NCBI RefSeq assembly: GCF_014647915.1
Contig: NZ_BMQC01000019.1
Location: forward strand, 1 to 64,000
DNA from: Pilimelia terevasa
GTDB taxonomy: Bacteria > Actinomycetota > Actinomycetes > Mycobacteriales > Micromonosporaceae
DNA: 64,000 nucleotides
Direction: 5' to 3'
Both the position numbers and the translations under genes were made by a program. The notes beneath the pieces are model-generated. The model worked only from the letters and a program-made list of their open reading frames with translations. It was not told the origin of the DNA and made no database searches. Positions within the stretch are counted from its first letter, which is position 1, and each line of letters opens with the position of its first letter. Below are positions 18,889 to 27,350 of the stretch, piece after piece.

Positions 18889-19949
18889 GCGAGCCTCAGC
18901 GCGCACTGGTCGCCGACCACCAGGCGGTGGGTGCGGGGGGTCTTGGGGGCGGCGGTCACCTCGACGTCGCGGCCGATCAGCGACGCCTCGATCCGGCTCA
19001 CCCCGCGCACCGTCGCGCTGCCGACCAGGATCGAGTACTCGATCTCGGCGTCCTCCAGCGTGCAGCCGTCGCCGATGGAGGTGAAGGGGCCGACGTAGGA
19101 GCGCAGCACCTTGGTGTCGGCGCCGATGATCAGCGGGCCGCGCAGCACCGACTCCTCGACGACGGCGCCCGGCTCCACGACGACCTGGCCGATGACCTCG
19201 GTGCGGTCGTCGACGGTGCCGTCGAGCCGGCCGGTGAGCGACTGCAGGACGATCCGGTTGCACTCCAGCATGTCGTGCACCCGGCCGGTGTCCTTCCAGT
19301 ACCCGGTGACCCGGTGCGAGTGGACGGGGTGGCCGTGGTCGATCAGCCACTGCACCGCGTCGGTGATCTCCAGCTCGCCGCGCGCCGAGGGCCGGATCGC
19401 CCGGACGGCCTCGTGGATGGCGGGGGAGAACATGTACACGCCGACGATGGCCAGGTCGCTGCGCGGGGAGTCCGGCTTCTCCTCCAGCCCGACGATCTCG
19501 CCGCTGCGGCCGAGGACGGCGACGCCGTAGGAGCCGGGGTCGTCGACGGGGGTGAGCAGGATCTGGGCGGCGTACCCGCTGCCGTCGAACGCCTCGACCA
19601 GCGCGTTGATGCCGCCGACGAGGAAGTTGTCGCCGAGGTACATCACGAAGTCGTCGTCGCCGAGGAAGTCGCGGGCGATGAGCACGCAGTGCGCCAGGCC
19701 CAGCGGCGCCTCCTGCGGGAGGTAGGTGATCCGCACGCCGAGGTCGCCGCCGTCGCCGAGGGTCCGCCGGATCTCGTCGCCGGTGTCGCCGACGACGATG
19801 CCGATGTCGGTGATGCCGGCGTCGCGGATGGCCTCCAGCCCGTACCGCAGCACCGGTTTGTTGGCGACGGGGAAGAGCTGCTTGGCCGAGGTGTGGGTGA
19901 GCGGCCGCAGCCGCGTGCCCCGGCCGCCGGCGAGCATCAGCGCCTTCAT
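18885..19949 (-). CDS. rmlA: Glucose-1-phosphate thymidylyltransferase, long type
   Basis: Makes dTDP-glucose from dTTP and glucose-1-phosphate. It begins KALMLAGGRGTRLRPLT, the nucleotide-binding signature, with LGDNF and EEKPDSPRSD. The 354 residues exceed the short RmlA form (about 290). The C-terminal 100 residues form a hexapeptide-like left-handed helix (GPLIIGADTKV, SIGDGCTLEDAEIEYS), as in StrD-type enzymes of actinomycetes. The ATG at 19949 has AAGGAAG 4 nt upstream. It is the first gene of the operon rmlA-rmlB-GT2-formyltransferase and is divergent from gtrA. Confidence 0.93.
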   Translation of the reverse strand: MKALMLAGGRGTRLRPLTHTSAKQLFPVANKPVLRYGLEAIRDAGITDIGIVVGDTGDEIRRTLGDGGDLGVRITYLPQEAPLGLAHCVLIARDFLGDDDFVMYLGDNFLVGGINALVEAFDGSGYAAQILLTPVDDPGSYGVAVLGRSGEIVGLEEKPDSPRSDLAIVGVYMFSPAIHEAVRAIRPSARGELEITDAVQWLIDHGHPVHSHRVTGYWKDTGRVHDMLECNRIVLQSLTGRLDGTVDDRTEVIGQVVVEPGAVVEESVLRGPLIIGADTKVLRSYVGPFTSIGDGCTLEDAEIEYSILVGSATVRGVSRIEASLIGRDVEVTAAPKTPRTHRLVVGDQCALRLA

Positions 19950-20054
19950 CGTCTTCCTTACCGTCGAGGGTGTGACATAACGAACCAACGACTCGTAAAC
20001 AGGTAGGTATCGTAACCGAGCCGGCAATTTGGATGTTTACGGACATAGTTTCGG
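19950..20054. promoter_or_regulatory. Divergent promoter region between rmlA and the GtrA gene
   Basis: This 105-bp gap is clearly more AT-rich than its surroundings. It holds the start region of both arms of the island. CATAGT (20044-20049) lies 5 nt before the GtrA start. For rmlA no strong -35/-10 pair stands out. Confidence 0.5.
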
Positions 20055-20522
20055 ATGCCGGTCGCACGGAGGAGGAGTCCGCTGGGTACCAGCAGCACGT
20101 GGCGCCGGTTGGCCGACGACCGGCGGGTCCGGTACGTCGCGGCCGGCGGCCTCAGCTCGGCGATCTACTACGCCGCCTTCAGCGCCCTGTGGCTCGCCGC
20201 CGGACACCTCGTGTCCTACCTGCTGGTCGCCGTGGTGACCAACGTCTTCACCGCGCTGGCGACCTACCCCGTCTACCGGGTCGGCGTGTTCCGCGCCGAA
20301 GGACCCTGGGTCAGCGGCTTCCTGCGCTTCTACGCGGTCTGCCTGTGGTCGCTGCTGTTCATCCTCGGCGGGCTGTGGCTGCTGGTGGAGGCCGCCGGCC
20401 TGCCGGTCCTGCTCGCCCAGGCGGTCGTCATCGTCGTCGGACCGCTGATCAACTACCAGATGGGGCGGCGCTGGGCGTTCCGCGCCCGCCCCCGGCCGGC
20501 CGCCCCGGCGGTGCGGCCGTGA
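20055..20522 (+). CDS. GtrA-family membrane protein (candidate polyprenyl-phosphate-sugar flippase)
   Basis: A 155-residue protein with four membrane segments. It has the GtrA hallmarks VRYVAAGGLSSAIYY in the first helix, TNVFTALATYPVYRVGVF between helices 2 and 3, and INYQMGRRWAF at the end. GtrA proteins are thought to flip polyprenyl-phosphate sugars to the outer face for GT-C enzymes. It is divergent from the rml operon and its stop overlaps the second GT-C start (GTGA), so donor flipping and transfer appear to be encoded together. The ATG at 20055 may be used by a leaderless mRNA. Confidence 0.87.
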   Translation: MPVARRRSPLGTSSTWRRLADDRRVRYVAAGGLSSAIYYAAFSALWLAAGHLVSYLLVAVVTNVFTALATYPVYRVGVFRAEGPWVSGFLRFYAVCLWSLLFILGGLWLLVEAAGLPVLLAQAVVIVVGPLINYQMGRRWAFRARPRPAAPAVRP

Positions 20523-22822
20523 CCGCGGTGGCCGCGCCCGCGGTCCCGGCGCCCCCCGCCGCCACCGCGCCGCCCGCCCGGCGGGTCGGCCCCGGCTGGC
20601 TGCCCGCCCTGCTGGTGGGCGCGGCCACCGTGGCCTGCCTGCGCTGGTACGGGGTCGGGCTCGGGCCGCAGGCGCGGTTCGCCGGGTACCTCGCCGCCGT
20701 CGTCCTGCTGCCCGGCACGCTGCTGTGGCGGGCGCTGCGCGGGCGGGCCGGGGCGCTGCCGGCGGACGCCGTCGGCGGGGCGGCGCTCGGGTACGCGGTC
20801 GAGGTGGGGCTGTACGTCGCCGGGCGGGCCGCCGGCTGGCCGTACCTGCCGGTGGCCGGCGCGGCGGCCGTCCTCGCCGCGTTCGCCGCCGCACCCCGGC
20901 TGCGGCGCTGGTGGCGGGGGTCCGGCGCGCCCGTCGACGCCCGCTGGGCCTGGGCGGTGGCCGGACTGGTCGCCCTGATCACGGCCTGGTGCGCGCTGAC
21001 CTACTTCCGGGTCCACGGCCTGGACTGGCCCGCCAGCGGCACCCCGTCGGCGGACCTGGCATACCACCACGCCCTCGTCGCCGAGCTGCGCCACCACCTG
21101 CCCGGACAGATCCCGTACGTCACCGGCGTGCCGCTGCGGTACCACTGGTTCGCGCACGCCGACTGGGCCGCCGCCACCTGGGGCTCCGGCGTCGACGCGA
21201 CCCTGGTCACGTACCGCCTGGGTACCCTGCCCGCCGCCGTCCTCGGCGTCGTCGGGATCGCCGTCCTCGGCGGGCGGGTCGTCCCCGGCCGCTGGTGGGC
21301 CGGGCCGCTGGTGGCGCTGTGCGCGCTGTTCGCCGTCACCCCCGACCCCGCGCCCTGGTCGCGGGCGCTCACGCCGAGTGCCAACATCCCGTACACGATG
21401 TGGCTGAGCCCGACCCAGACCTTCGCGGCGCTGCTGTTCCTCGGGCTCGTGCTCGTCCTCGGCGACCTGCTCGACCGGCGCGGCGGCCCCGGCGCCTGGG
21501 TCGCCTTCGGCCTGCTGCTGGCCGCGGTCGCGGGCGCCAAGGCGAGTTTCGTGCCGCTGCTGCTGGCCGGCCTGCTGCTCGTGGTGGCGGCGACCCGCCT
21601 GCGCCGGGCGGGCTGGTGTCCGCCGGCAGCAGCCGCCGCCGGCCTGACGGCGCTGGCGCTGGCCGGCGCGCAGTACGCGCTGTACCGGGGCACCAGCGCC
21701 GGGCTCATGGTCGACCCGCTGGCCGCGGTCCGGGTGATGCTGCCGGCGCGCGCCGGCTGGCCGGTCTGGCTCGGCCTCGCCGTGTGGGCGCTGTGCTGGG
21801 CGGCGGTACCGGCGGCCGCCCTGGTCCTGCTGTGCCGCCGGGCGTGGGCCGACCCGCTGCGGGTGCTCTGCGCCGGCATCGGGGCGGCCGCGCTCCTGGT
21901 GGTCCTGGTCACGTACCAGATGGGCGGCAGCCAGCAGTACTTCCTCCAGGCGGCCCGGCCGTACCTGGCCGCCCTCGTCGTCGCCGGCCTGGCCGCCGCG
22001 CTGCCGGCCGCCGGAGTCCGGCGGCCCTGGGCGCGGGCGCTGCTGTGGGGCGCCCTCGGCCTCGGCGCCGCCGTGACCGCCGCGGCGGCGCTGGGCGGCC
22101 CGCCCCGCTGGCCGACCGCCGCGGGCGGCTGGCTCGCCCCGCGGGCGCTGTGGCCGTACGCCGTGCCGCCGCTGGCCGCCGCGGCGGCGGGGCTGGCCGC
22201 CGCCGCGCACCGCCGCACCCGCCCCTGGGCCGCCGCACTCGCCCTGCTCACCCTCGTCGGCGCCGCGGTCCCCGGCAGCCTGGCCGAACTGCGCCGGATG
22301 GCCCCCGCCGACGGCCGGTACCGCGACGCGGTGGCCGCCCAGCCGGGCCGGGCCGCCCCCGGTCCGCCGGCGGTCCCCGACGGGGCCGCCGCGGTCGGGC
22401 GCTGGCTGCGCCGGCACACCGGCACGGACACGCTCCTGGCCACCAACAGCCACTGCCGCTTCCCGGTCGCCGACCGGGCGGCCTGCGACGGGCGACAGTT
22501 CTGGGTGGCGGCGCTCGCCGAGCGGCGGGTCCTGCTGGAGGGCTGGGCGTACACCCCGCCGGCCAACGCCGTCGCCGCCCGCGACCGGCTCCAGTCCAAC
22601 GAGGTGCCGTACTGGGACCCCGCGCTGATGGCCGTCAACGACGCCGCGTTCGCGGCGCCCTCGGCGGCGACGCTCGGCGCGCTGCGGGACCGGTACGGCG
22701 TGCGCTGGCTCGTGGTCGACCGCCGCCACCCGGTGGACCTGCCCGCCCTGGACCGCGTCGCGCCGCGGCGCCTGGCCGCCGGGGACTGTGCGGTGTACGA
22801 GGTCGGTCCCGCGACCCCGTGA
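20519..22822 (+). CDS. Large GT-C-like membrane glycosyltransferase (paralogue 2)
   Basis: A 767-residue polytopic protein with the same architecture as 12767-15139: Pro/Ala-rich N-terminus, an external loop with SADLAYHHALVAELRHH and LRYHWFAHADWA, a central LSPTQTFAALLFLG segment (shared as SPTQTFAAVL), and a soluble C-terminus with ATNSHCR, QFWVAALAERRVLLEGWAY and YGVRWLVVDRR. It is coupled to gtrA by a GTGA overlap. Having two full-length paralogues in one island suggests two acceptors or two linkages. Catalytic residues are inferred only from the conserved acidic loop. Confidence 0.7.
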   Translation: MTAVAAPAVPAPPAATAPPARRVGPGWLPALLVGAATVACLRWYGVGLGPQARFAGYLAAVVLLPGTLLWRALRGRAGALPADAVGGAALGYAVEVGLYVAGRAAGWPYLPVAGAAAVLAAFAAAPRLRRWWRGSGAPVDARWAWAVAGLVALITAWCALTYFRVHGLDWPASGTPSADLAYHHALVAELRHHLPGQIPYVTGVPLRYHWFAHADWAAATWGSGVDATLVTYRLGTLPAAVLGVVGIAVLGGRVVPGRWWAGPLVALCALFAVTPDPAPWSRALTPSANIPYTMWLSPTQTFAALLFLGLVLVLGDLLDRRGGPGAWVAFGLLLAAVAGAKASFVPLLLAGLLLVVAATRLRRAGWCPPAAAAAGLTALALAGAQYALYRGTSAGLMVDPLAAVRVMLPARAGWPVWLGLAVWALCWAAVPAAALVLLCRRAWADPLRVLCAGIGAAALLVVLVTYQMGGSQQYFLQAARPYLAALVVAGLAAALPAAGVRRPWARALLWGALGLGAAVTAAAALGGPPRWPTAAGGWLAPRALWPYAVPPLAAAAAGLAAAAHRRTRPWAAALALLTLVGAAVPGSLAELRRMAPADGRYRDAVAAQPGRAAPGPPAVPDGAAAVGRWLRRHTGTDTLLATNSHCRFPVADRAACDGRQFWVAALAERRVLLEGWAYTPPANAVAARDRLQSNEVPYWDPALMAVNDAAFAAPSAATLGALRDRYGVRWLVVDRRHPVDLPALDRVAPRRLAAGDCAVYEVGPATP

Positions 22823-22837
22823 CCGGGCGGGCGGGCG

Positions 22838-23701
22838 GTGCGGGAAAATGGGCCGACCGCGCCGGACCCGCCGGCCGTACCCCCTGTGAGGAGCCCCACG
22901 ATCGCCAGGAAGCCGCAGCCGGAGAGCAACCAGGCCCCGGTGGTCCAGCGGGTGCGCCTGCGCTACGCCAAGCGCGGCCCGCTGCGCTTCACCTCGCACC
23001 GGGACTTCGCCCGGGCCTTCGAGCGGGCGCTGCGCCGGGCCGCGGTGCCGATCGCCTACTCGCAGGGCTTCACCCCTCACCCCAAGATCTCCTACGCCTC
23101 GGCGGCCCCCACGGGCGTCGCCAGCGAGGCGGAGTACCTGGAGCTGGGCCTCCAGCGGGAGGTCGACCCCGAGCAGCTCCGCGGCGCCCTGGACGCCGCG
23201 CTCTCGCCCGGCCTGGACATCGTCGAGGCGGTGGTCGCGGCCGCCCCCGGCAGCCTGGCGGACCGGATCGACGCCGGTCGCTGGCGGATCGCCCTGACCG
23301 GCGTGACCGTCGAGGCGCTGACCGCCGCGGCGGCGGCCTTCGAGTCCGCCCCGGAGGTGCTGGTCGAGCGGCTGACCAAGCAGGGCAAGCGCCTGATCGA
23401 CGCCCGCGCGGCGGTCGTCTCGCTGGCCGTGTCGGCCGAGCCGGCGGCCGCGGCGGCGGCCGGGAATGATCCACCTTCCGAGGTCGGCGCCGGGCCGTGT
23501 GCGATACTCGACCTTGTCGTACGGCTGGCCAGTCCGACCGTACGGCCCGATGACGTTCTGTCCGGCCTCCGCGTGGTGGCCGACCTGGAGCCGCCGGTTC
23601 CGCCGCGTGCGACCCGGCTGGCGCAGGGATTGCTGACCGCGCAGGGGGGCCTCGCCGATCCGTTGGAGGCGGATCGGACAGCGACAATCGGCGAGCGCTG
23701 A
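22838..23701 (+). CDS. DUF2344 / TIGR03936 protein, partner of the radical SAM enzyme
   Basis: A 287-residue protein (from the outermost GTG) with the family core RLRYAKRGPLRFTSHRDFARAFERAL, SQGFTPHPKISYA and a C-terminal domain. It is normally adjacent or fused to the TIGR03960 radical SAM protein, and its role is unknown. The start is uncertain. GTG at 22838 and GTG at 22886 lack a ribosome-binding site, whereas GAGGAG at 22888-22893 is well spaced for the ATC at 22901, where homologues start MARKP. It lies 15 nt after the island's last stop, so it may be read from there, and precedes rne. Confidence 0.85.
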   Translation: MRENGPTAPDPPAVPPVRSPTIARKPQPESNQAPVVQRVRLRYAKRGPLRFTSHRDFARAFERALRRAAVPIAYSQGFTPHPKISYASAAPTGVASEAEYLELGLQREVDPEQLRGALDAALSPGLDIVEAVVAAAPGSLADRIDAGRWRIALTGVTVEALTAAAAAFESAPEVLVERLTKQGKRLIDARAAVVSLAVSAEPAAAAAAGNDPPSEVGAGPCAILDLVVRLASPTVRPDDVLSGLRVVADLEPPVPPRATRLAQGLLTAQGGLADPLEADRTATIGER

Positions 23702-23856
23702 CCGACTGGTCCGCGTGCAACGGGAAGACTTCGGCGGCGACCGTCCGCGGGTGCCGACAGGCCCCGACGGCGGTCCGACGCCGGGAACATCTGCGGCGAA
23801 CCTGAGTGGCAGCGTCACGTACGCGCCCGGGGGAGCCAGAACTGGAGAGCGCCCGC

Positions 23857-26814
23857 ATGCTCGACAACGAGCCCGAGGGCGGCGACCGGACCGGCGACAA
23901 GCCGGCCGAGGCCGCTGAGACCACGACCCGCCCGGCGACCCGTCGCCGGACCCGGGCCAAGACGACCCCGCCGGCCGAGGCCGCGACACCCGTCGCGGCG
24001 GACCTGCCGGAGCAGGGGGAGCCGGCGGAGGCGCCGGTGAAGAAGACCACCCGGCGCCGCCGTACGGCCGCGGAGCGGGCGGCCGACGAGGCCGCCGCCG
24101 CCCCGGCCGAGGTGGCCGGGACCACCGGCCCGGCGGAACCCGCCGCGGCCGCCGCACCCGCCGCGGAGCCCGCCGCGCCCGCCGCCGCGTCGCCCGCGGC
24201 GCCGTCGCCGGACGCCGCCGAGGAGGAGCCGGCGGAGGAGCGGCCGCGCCGCCGGAGCCGCGGCAGCCGGGCCCTGCCCCCCACCGTGCTGTTCATGCCG
24301 CCGGACCCCGCGGTCGCGGAGGTCCCGGAGCCCGCCGCCGCGCCCGCCGCGTCGCCGGCCGCCGTCGAGGACGCTGAGGAGGACGAGCGGCCCCGCCGTC
24401 GCCGCCGCGGCCGGCGCGCCGAGCCGGAGGAGCCCGCCGCCGAGCCGGCCCCCGAGCCGGTCGCGCAGGACGAGTCGGACGGCGAGGACGACGACGAGGA
24501 CGAGGACAGCCGGCAGCGCCGCCGTCGCGGCCGCCGCGGCCGTGGCCGCGGCAAGGGTCCGGCCGAGGACGGCGAGGACGCCGAGACCGCCGAGGCGCCG
24601 GCCGCCGAGGACGACGACGAGCCGCTGACCCGCCGCCGGCGCCGCCGTCGGCGCAAGGGCGCGGACGGCGAGGACGGCGACGACGACGGCGTACCGACCG
24701 TGGTCCGCATCCGGGAGCCGCGCCGGGTCGCCGACGAGGTACAGGGCGTCACCGGCTCCACCCGGCTGGAGGCCAAGCGCCAGCGCCGCCGGGACGGCCG
24801 CGACCAGCGCCGCACCCGCCCGCCGATCCTGACCGAGTCGGAGTTCCTGGCCCGCCGCGAGGCGGTCGACCGGGTGATGGCCGTCCGGCAGATCGGCGAC
24901 CGGACGCAGATCGCGGTCCTGGAGGACGAGGTCCTCGTCGAGCACTACGTGACCCGCGAGGCCACCGCCACCATGGTCGGCAGCGTCTACCTGGGCAAGG
25001 TCCAGAACGTGCTGCCCAGCATGGAGGCGGCGTTCGTGGACGTCGGCCGCGGCCGCAACGCGGTCCTGTACGCCGGTGAGGTCAACTGGGACGCCACCGG
25101 CCTGGAGGGCCGCGGGCGGGCGATCGAGCAGGCGCTGCGGCCCGGCGACCCGGTGCTGGTGCAGGTCACCAAGGACCCGATCGGGCACAAGGGCGCGCGG
25201 CTGACCAGCCACATCGCGCTGTCCGGCCGGCACCTGGTGTACGTGCCGCACGGCAACGCCTCCGGCATCAGCCGCAAGCTGCCCGACAACGAGCGCAAGC
25301 GGCTGCGCGACATCCTCAAGAAGCTGATCCCGGACGGCGCGGGCGTGATCGTCCGCACGGCCGCCGAGGGCGCCACCGAGGACGAGCTGGCCCGCGACGT
25401 CACCCGCCTCCAGGCGCAGTGGGAGGACATCCAGGCCAAGTCGGCCACCAGCAGCGCCCCGGCGGTGCTGTACCAGGAGCCCGACCTGGTGATCCGGGTC
25501 GTCCGGGACCTGTTCAACGAGGACTTCCGCGAGCTGGTCATCCAGGGCGACGCCGCCTACGACGAGGTGGCCGGGTACCTGTCGCACGTCTCGCCCGACC
25601 TGCTGGAGCGGCTCAGCCGGCACACCGGCGTCGCCGACATCTTCGCCGCGCGGCGCATCGACGAGCAGATCCTCAAGGGCCTGGACCGCAAGGTCTACCT
25701 GCCCTCCGGCGGCCACCTGGTGATCGACCGGACCGAGGCGATGACGGTCGTCGACGTGAACACCGGCAAGTACACCGGTGCCGGCGGCAACCTGGAGGAG
25801 ACGGTCACCCGCAACAACCTGGAGGCGGCCGAGGAGATCGTCCGCCAGCTCCGGCTGCGCGACCTCGGCGGCATCGTGGTGATCGACTTCATCGACATGG
25901 TCCTGGAGTCCAACCGCGAACTCGTGCTGCGCCGCCTCACCGAGTGCCTGGGCCGGGACCGGACCAAGCACCAGGTCACCGAGATCACCTCGCTGGGCCT
26001 GGTTCAGATGACCCGCAAGCGGATCGGCGCGGGGCTGCTGGAGGCGTTCAGCGAGAACTGCGAGCACTGCAAGGGCCGCGGCCTGCTCATCCACCCGGAG
26101 CCGGTGCCCGACAGGGGCAAGGGCGGTACCGGCGAGAAGGTCCGCGCGGTCGCCTCGGCGGGCGTCAAGCCCGAGGGCGGCGCCGGCAGCGGACGGCGGC
26201 GGGGCCGCAAGGCCGCCGCGGAGCCGGTGGCCGACAGCCCGCCCCCGGCGCGGGTCGAGGAGCCGGCGGTCGAGGAGCCGGCGGCGCAGGCCGGCGCGTC
26301 CCCGGCGGACACCGGCGCGTCGGCGGCGGAGCACCCGCCGGCGGCGGTCGACCTTCCGCCGGCCGCCCAGGACGCCGTCGACAGCAGGCCCGAGCCCGCC
26401 ACCCGTCGCCGCCGCGCGTCCGGCGCCCGGCGCGAGCCGGTCAACGGCCGCGCCGAGCCGACCGCGGAGCCGGCGCCGGCCGGCCCGGCGGGTGACGCCG
26501 CGGCCGCGGCGCCGCCGGTGCGCGAACCGCGCTCCGGCTCCTCCGGGATCGTCTCCGGCGCGGGCGCGGCGATGACCGGCCCGCCCGCCGACGAGAACCG
26601 GTTCGAGGGGTACGACCTGGGCCGCTACGACGACCCGGACGACGACGCCGAGGACGAGGACGAGGACGAGGACCTTCCCGTGGTCCCGGGAATCCTGGCG
26701 GGCGTCGACGACGACCTCGCGGACCTGGACGAGGACGACGAGGACGACGACGCCGAACCGGTCGGCATCGGCGGCCGCCGCCGGCCGCGGACCCGCCGCC
26801 GCACCCGCCCCTGA
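23857..26814 (+). CDS. rne: Ribonuclease E/G family endoribonuclease
   Basis: Cleaves AU-rich single-stranded RNA in mRNA decay and rRNA processing. The 985 residues comprise an unstructured N-terminal third of alternating acidic and Arg-rich blocks, an S1 domain (GSVYLGKVQNVLPSMEAAF near residue 375), and the catalytic DNase I-like region with VDVNTGKY (near 632) and DFIDM (near 676). The Zn-link CEHCKGRG (near 734) and a disordered acidic tail follow. The catalytic core sits in the middle, as usual for actinobacterial RNase E. ATG with GGAG 9 nt upstream was preferred to an in-frame start 51 bp upstream. A strong hairpin follows. Confidence 0.93.
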   Translation: MLDNEPEGGDRTGDKPAEAAETTTRPATRRRTRAKTTPPAEAATPVAADLPEQGEPAEAPVKKTTRRRRTAAERAADEAAAAPAEVAGTTGPAEPAAAAAPAAEPAAPAAASPAAPSPDAAEEEPAEERPRRRSRGSRALPPTVLFMPPDPAVAEVPEPAAAPAASPAAVEDAEEDERPRRRRRGRRAEPEEPAAEPAPEPVAQDESDGEDDDEDEDSRQRRRRGRRGRGRGKGPAEDGEDAETAEAPAAEDDDEPLTRRRRRRRRKGADGEDGDDDGVPTVVRIREPRRVADEVQGVTGSTRLEAKRQRRRDGRDQRRTRPPILTESEFLARREAVDRVMAVRQIGDRTQIAVLEDEVLVEHYVTREATATMVGSVYLGKVQNVLPSMEAAFVDVGRGRNAVLYAGEVNWDATGLEGRGRAIEQALRPGDPVLVQVTKDPIGHKGARLTSHIALSGRHLVYVPHGNASGISRKLPDNERKRLRDILKKLIPDGAGVIVRTAAEGATEDELARDVTRLQAQWEDIQAKSATSSAPAVLYQEPDLVIRVVRDLFNEDFRELVIQGDAAYDEVAGYLSHVSPDLLERLSRHTGVADIFAARRIDEQILKGLDRKVYLPSGGHLVIDRTEAMTVVDVNTGKYTGAGGNLEETVTRNNLEAAEEIVRQLRLRDLGGIVVIDFIDMVLESNRELVLRRLTECLGRDRTKHQVTEITSLGLVQMTRKRIGAGLLEAFSENCEHCKGRGLLIHPEPVPDRGKGGTGEKVRAVASAGVKPEGGAGSGRRRGRKAAAEPVADSPPPARVEEPAVEEPAAQAGASPADTGASAAEHPPAAVDLPPAAQDAVDSRPEPATRRRRASGARREPVNGRAEPTAEPAPAGPAGDAAAAAPPVREPRSGSSGIVSGAGAAMTGPPADENRFEGYDLGRYDDPDDDAEDEDEDEDLPVVPGILAGVDDDLADLDEDDEDDDAEPVGIGGRRRPRTRRRTRP

Positions 26815-26832
26815 GGCGGCGCACCACGCACA

Positions 26833-26881
26833 CAGACAGTCAGGCGCCGGACCCGTTCGCGGTCCGGCGCCTGACTGTCTG
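26833..26881. terminator. rne terminator
   Basis: A perfect 21-bp stem (26833-26853 with 26861-26881) with a 7-nt loop, 18 nt after the rne stop. It lies between rne and a converging small gene, so it may serve both. No T-tract follows. Confidence 0.85.
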
Positions 26882-26905
26882 AGGGGGTTCCAGGCCCGAC
26901 GGGGG

Positions 26906-27160
26906 TCAGTCGCGGGGGCGGGGCAGGGCGGCGGCGGGGATGCCCTGGAGGATCTCGCGGACCCACGCCATCCGACGCAGCGCGGTCTCGGGGTGGTCGC
27001 CGAACTCGTGGGCGAACGAGCCGGCACAGCCGCTGCTGCCGAGCCGGGCGACCGTGGCGCTGACCGCGGCGGCGACCTCGTCGCGCGTCGGCTGCTGCGA
27101 GGGCTGGAGGTCGGAGACGAACAGGGCCTCCGCGGCGAGATCGGCTGCGGTGACGGTCAT
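26906..27160 (-). CDS. Small conserved actinobacterial protein
   Basis: An 84-residue protein without signal peptide or membrane segment. The central LFVSDLQPSQQPTRDEVAAAV and the EFGDHPETALRRMAWVRE motif are of a kind I associate with small actinomycete proteins of unknown function. It is predicted mostly helical. CGGAGG precedes the ATG at 27160. A 6-6-6 inverted repeat lies about 35 bp upstream, a possible operator. Confidence 0.75.
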   Translation of the reverse strand: MTVTAADLAAEALFVSDLQPSQQPTRDEVAAAVSATVARLGSSGCAGSFAHEFGDHPETALRRMAWVREILQGIPAAALPRPRD

Positions 27161-27195
27161 GGCTGCCTCCGGGCGGTGCGACGGGTCGGTGCGTG

Positions 27196-27213
27196 CTGTT
27201 ACCCAGCTAACAG
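27196..27213. promoter_or_regulatory. Perfect inverted repeat, possible operator
   Basis: CTGTTA-N6-TAACAG, a perfect dyad of two 6-bp arms in the divergent region between the small gene (start 27160) and the lipoprotein gene (start 27351). It is AT-richer than its surroundings. No regulator is assigned. Confidence 0.4.
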
Positions 27214-27350
27214 GCGGTCGAGTGCGGCCCCGGCATCGACTGGGTTGCGGGCCAGTTGCCCGCTTCGGGCCCGCCGAACCGGCCCGGCCGGCCTGCCGCG
27301 GCCCGCTAGCCTGGTGCGGAGTATGGCGGCCGGCGTACCGGAGGTGTGGT

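Noticed and set aside
11590-22837. The glycosylation island as a recent mobile element.
   Set aside because: No integrase, transposase, tRNA, direct repeats or clear base-composition change at the edges.
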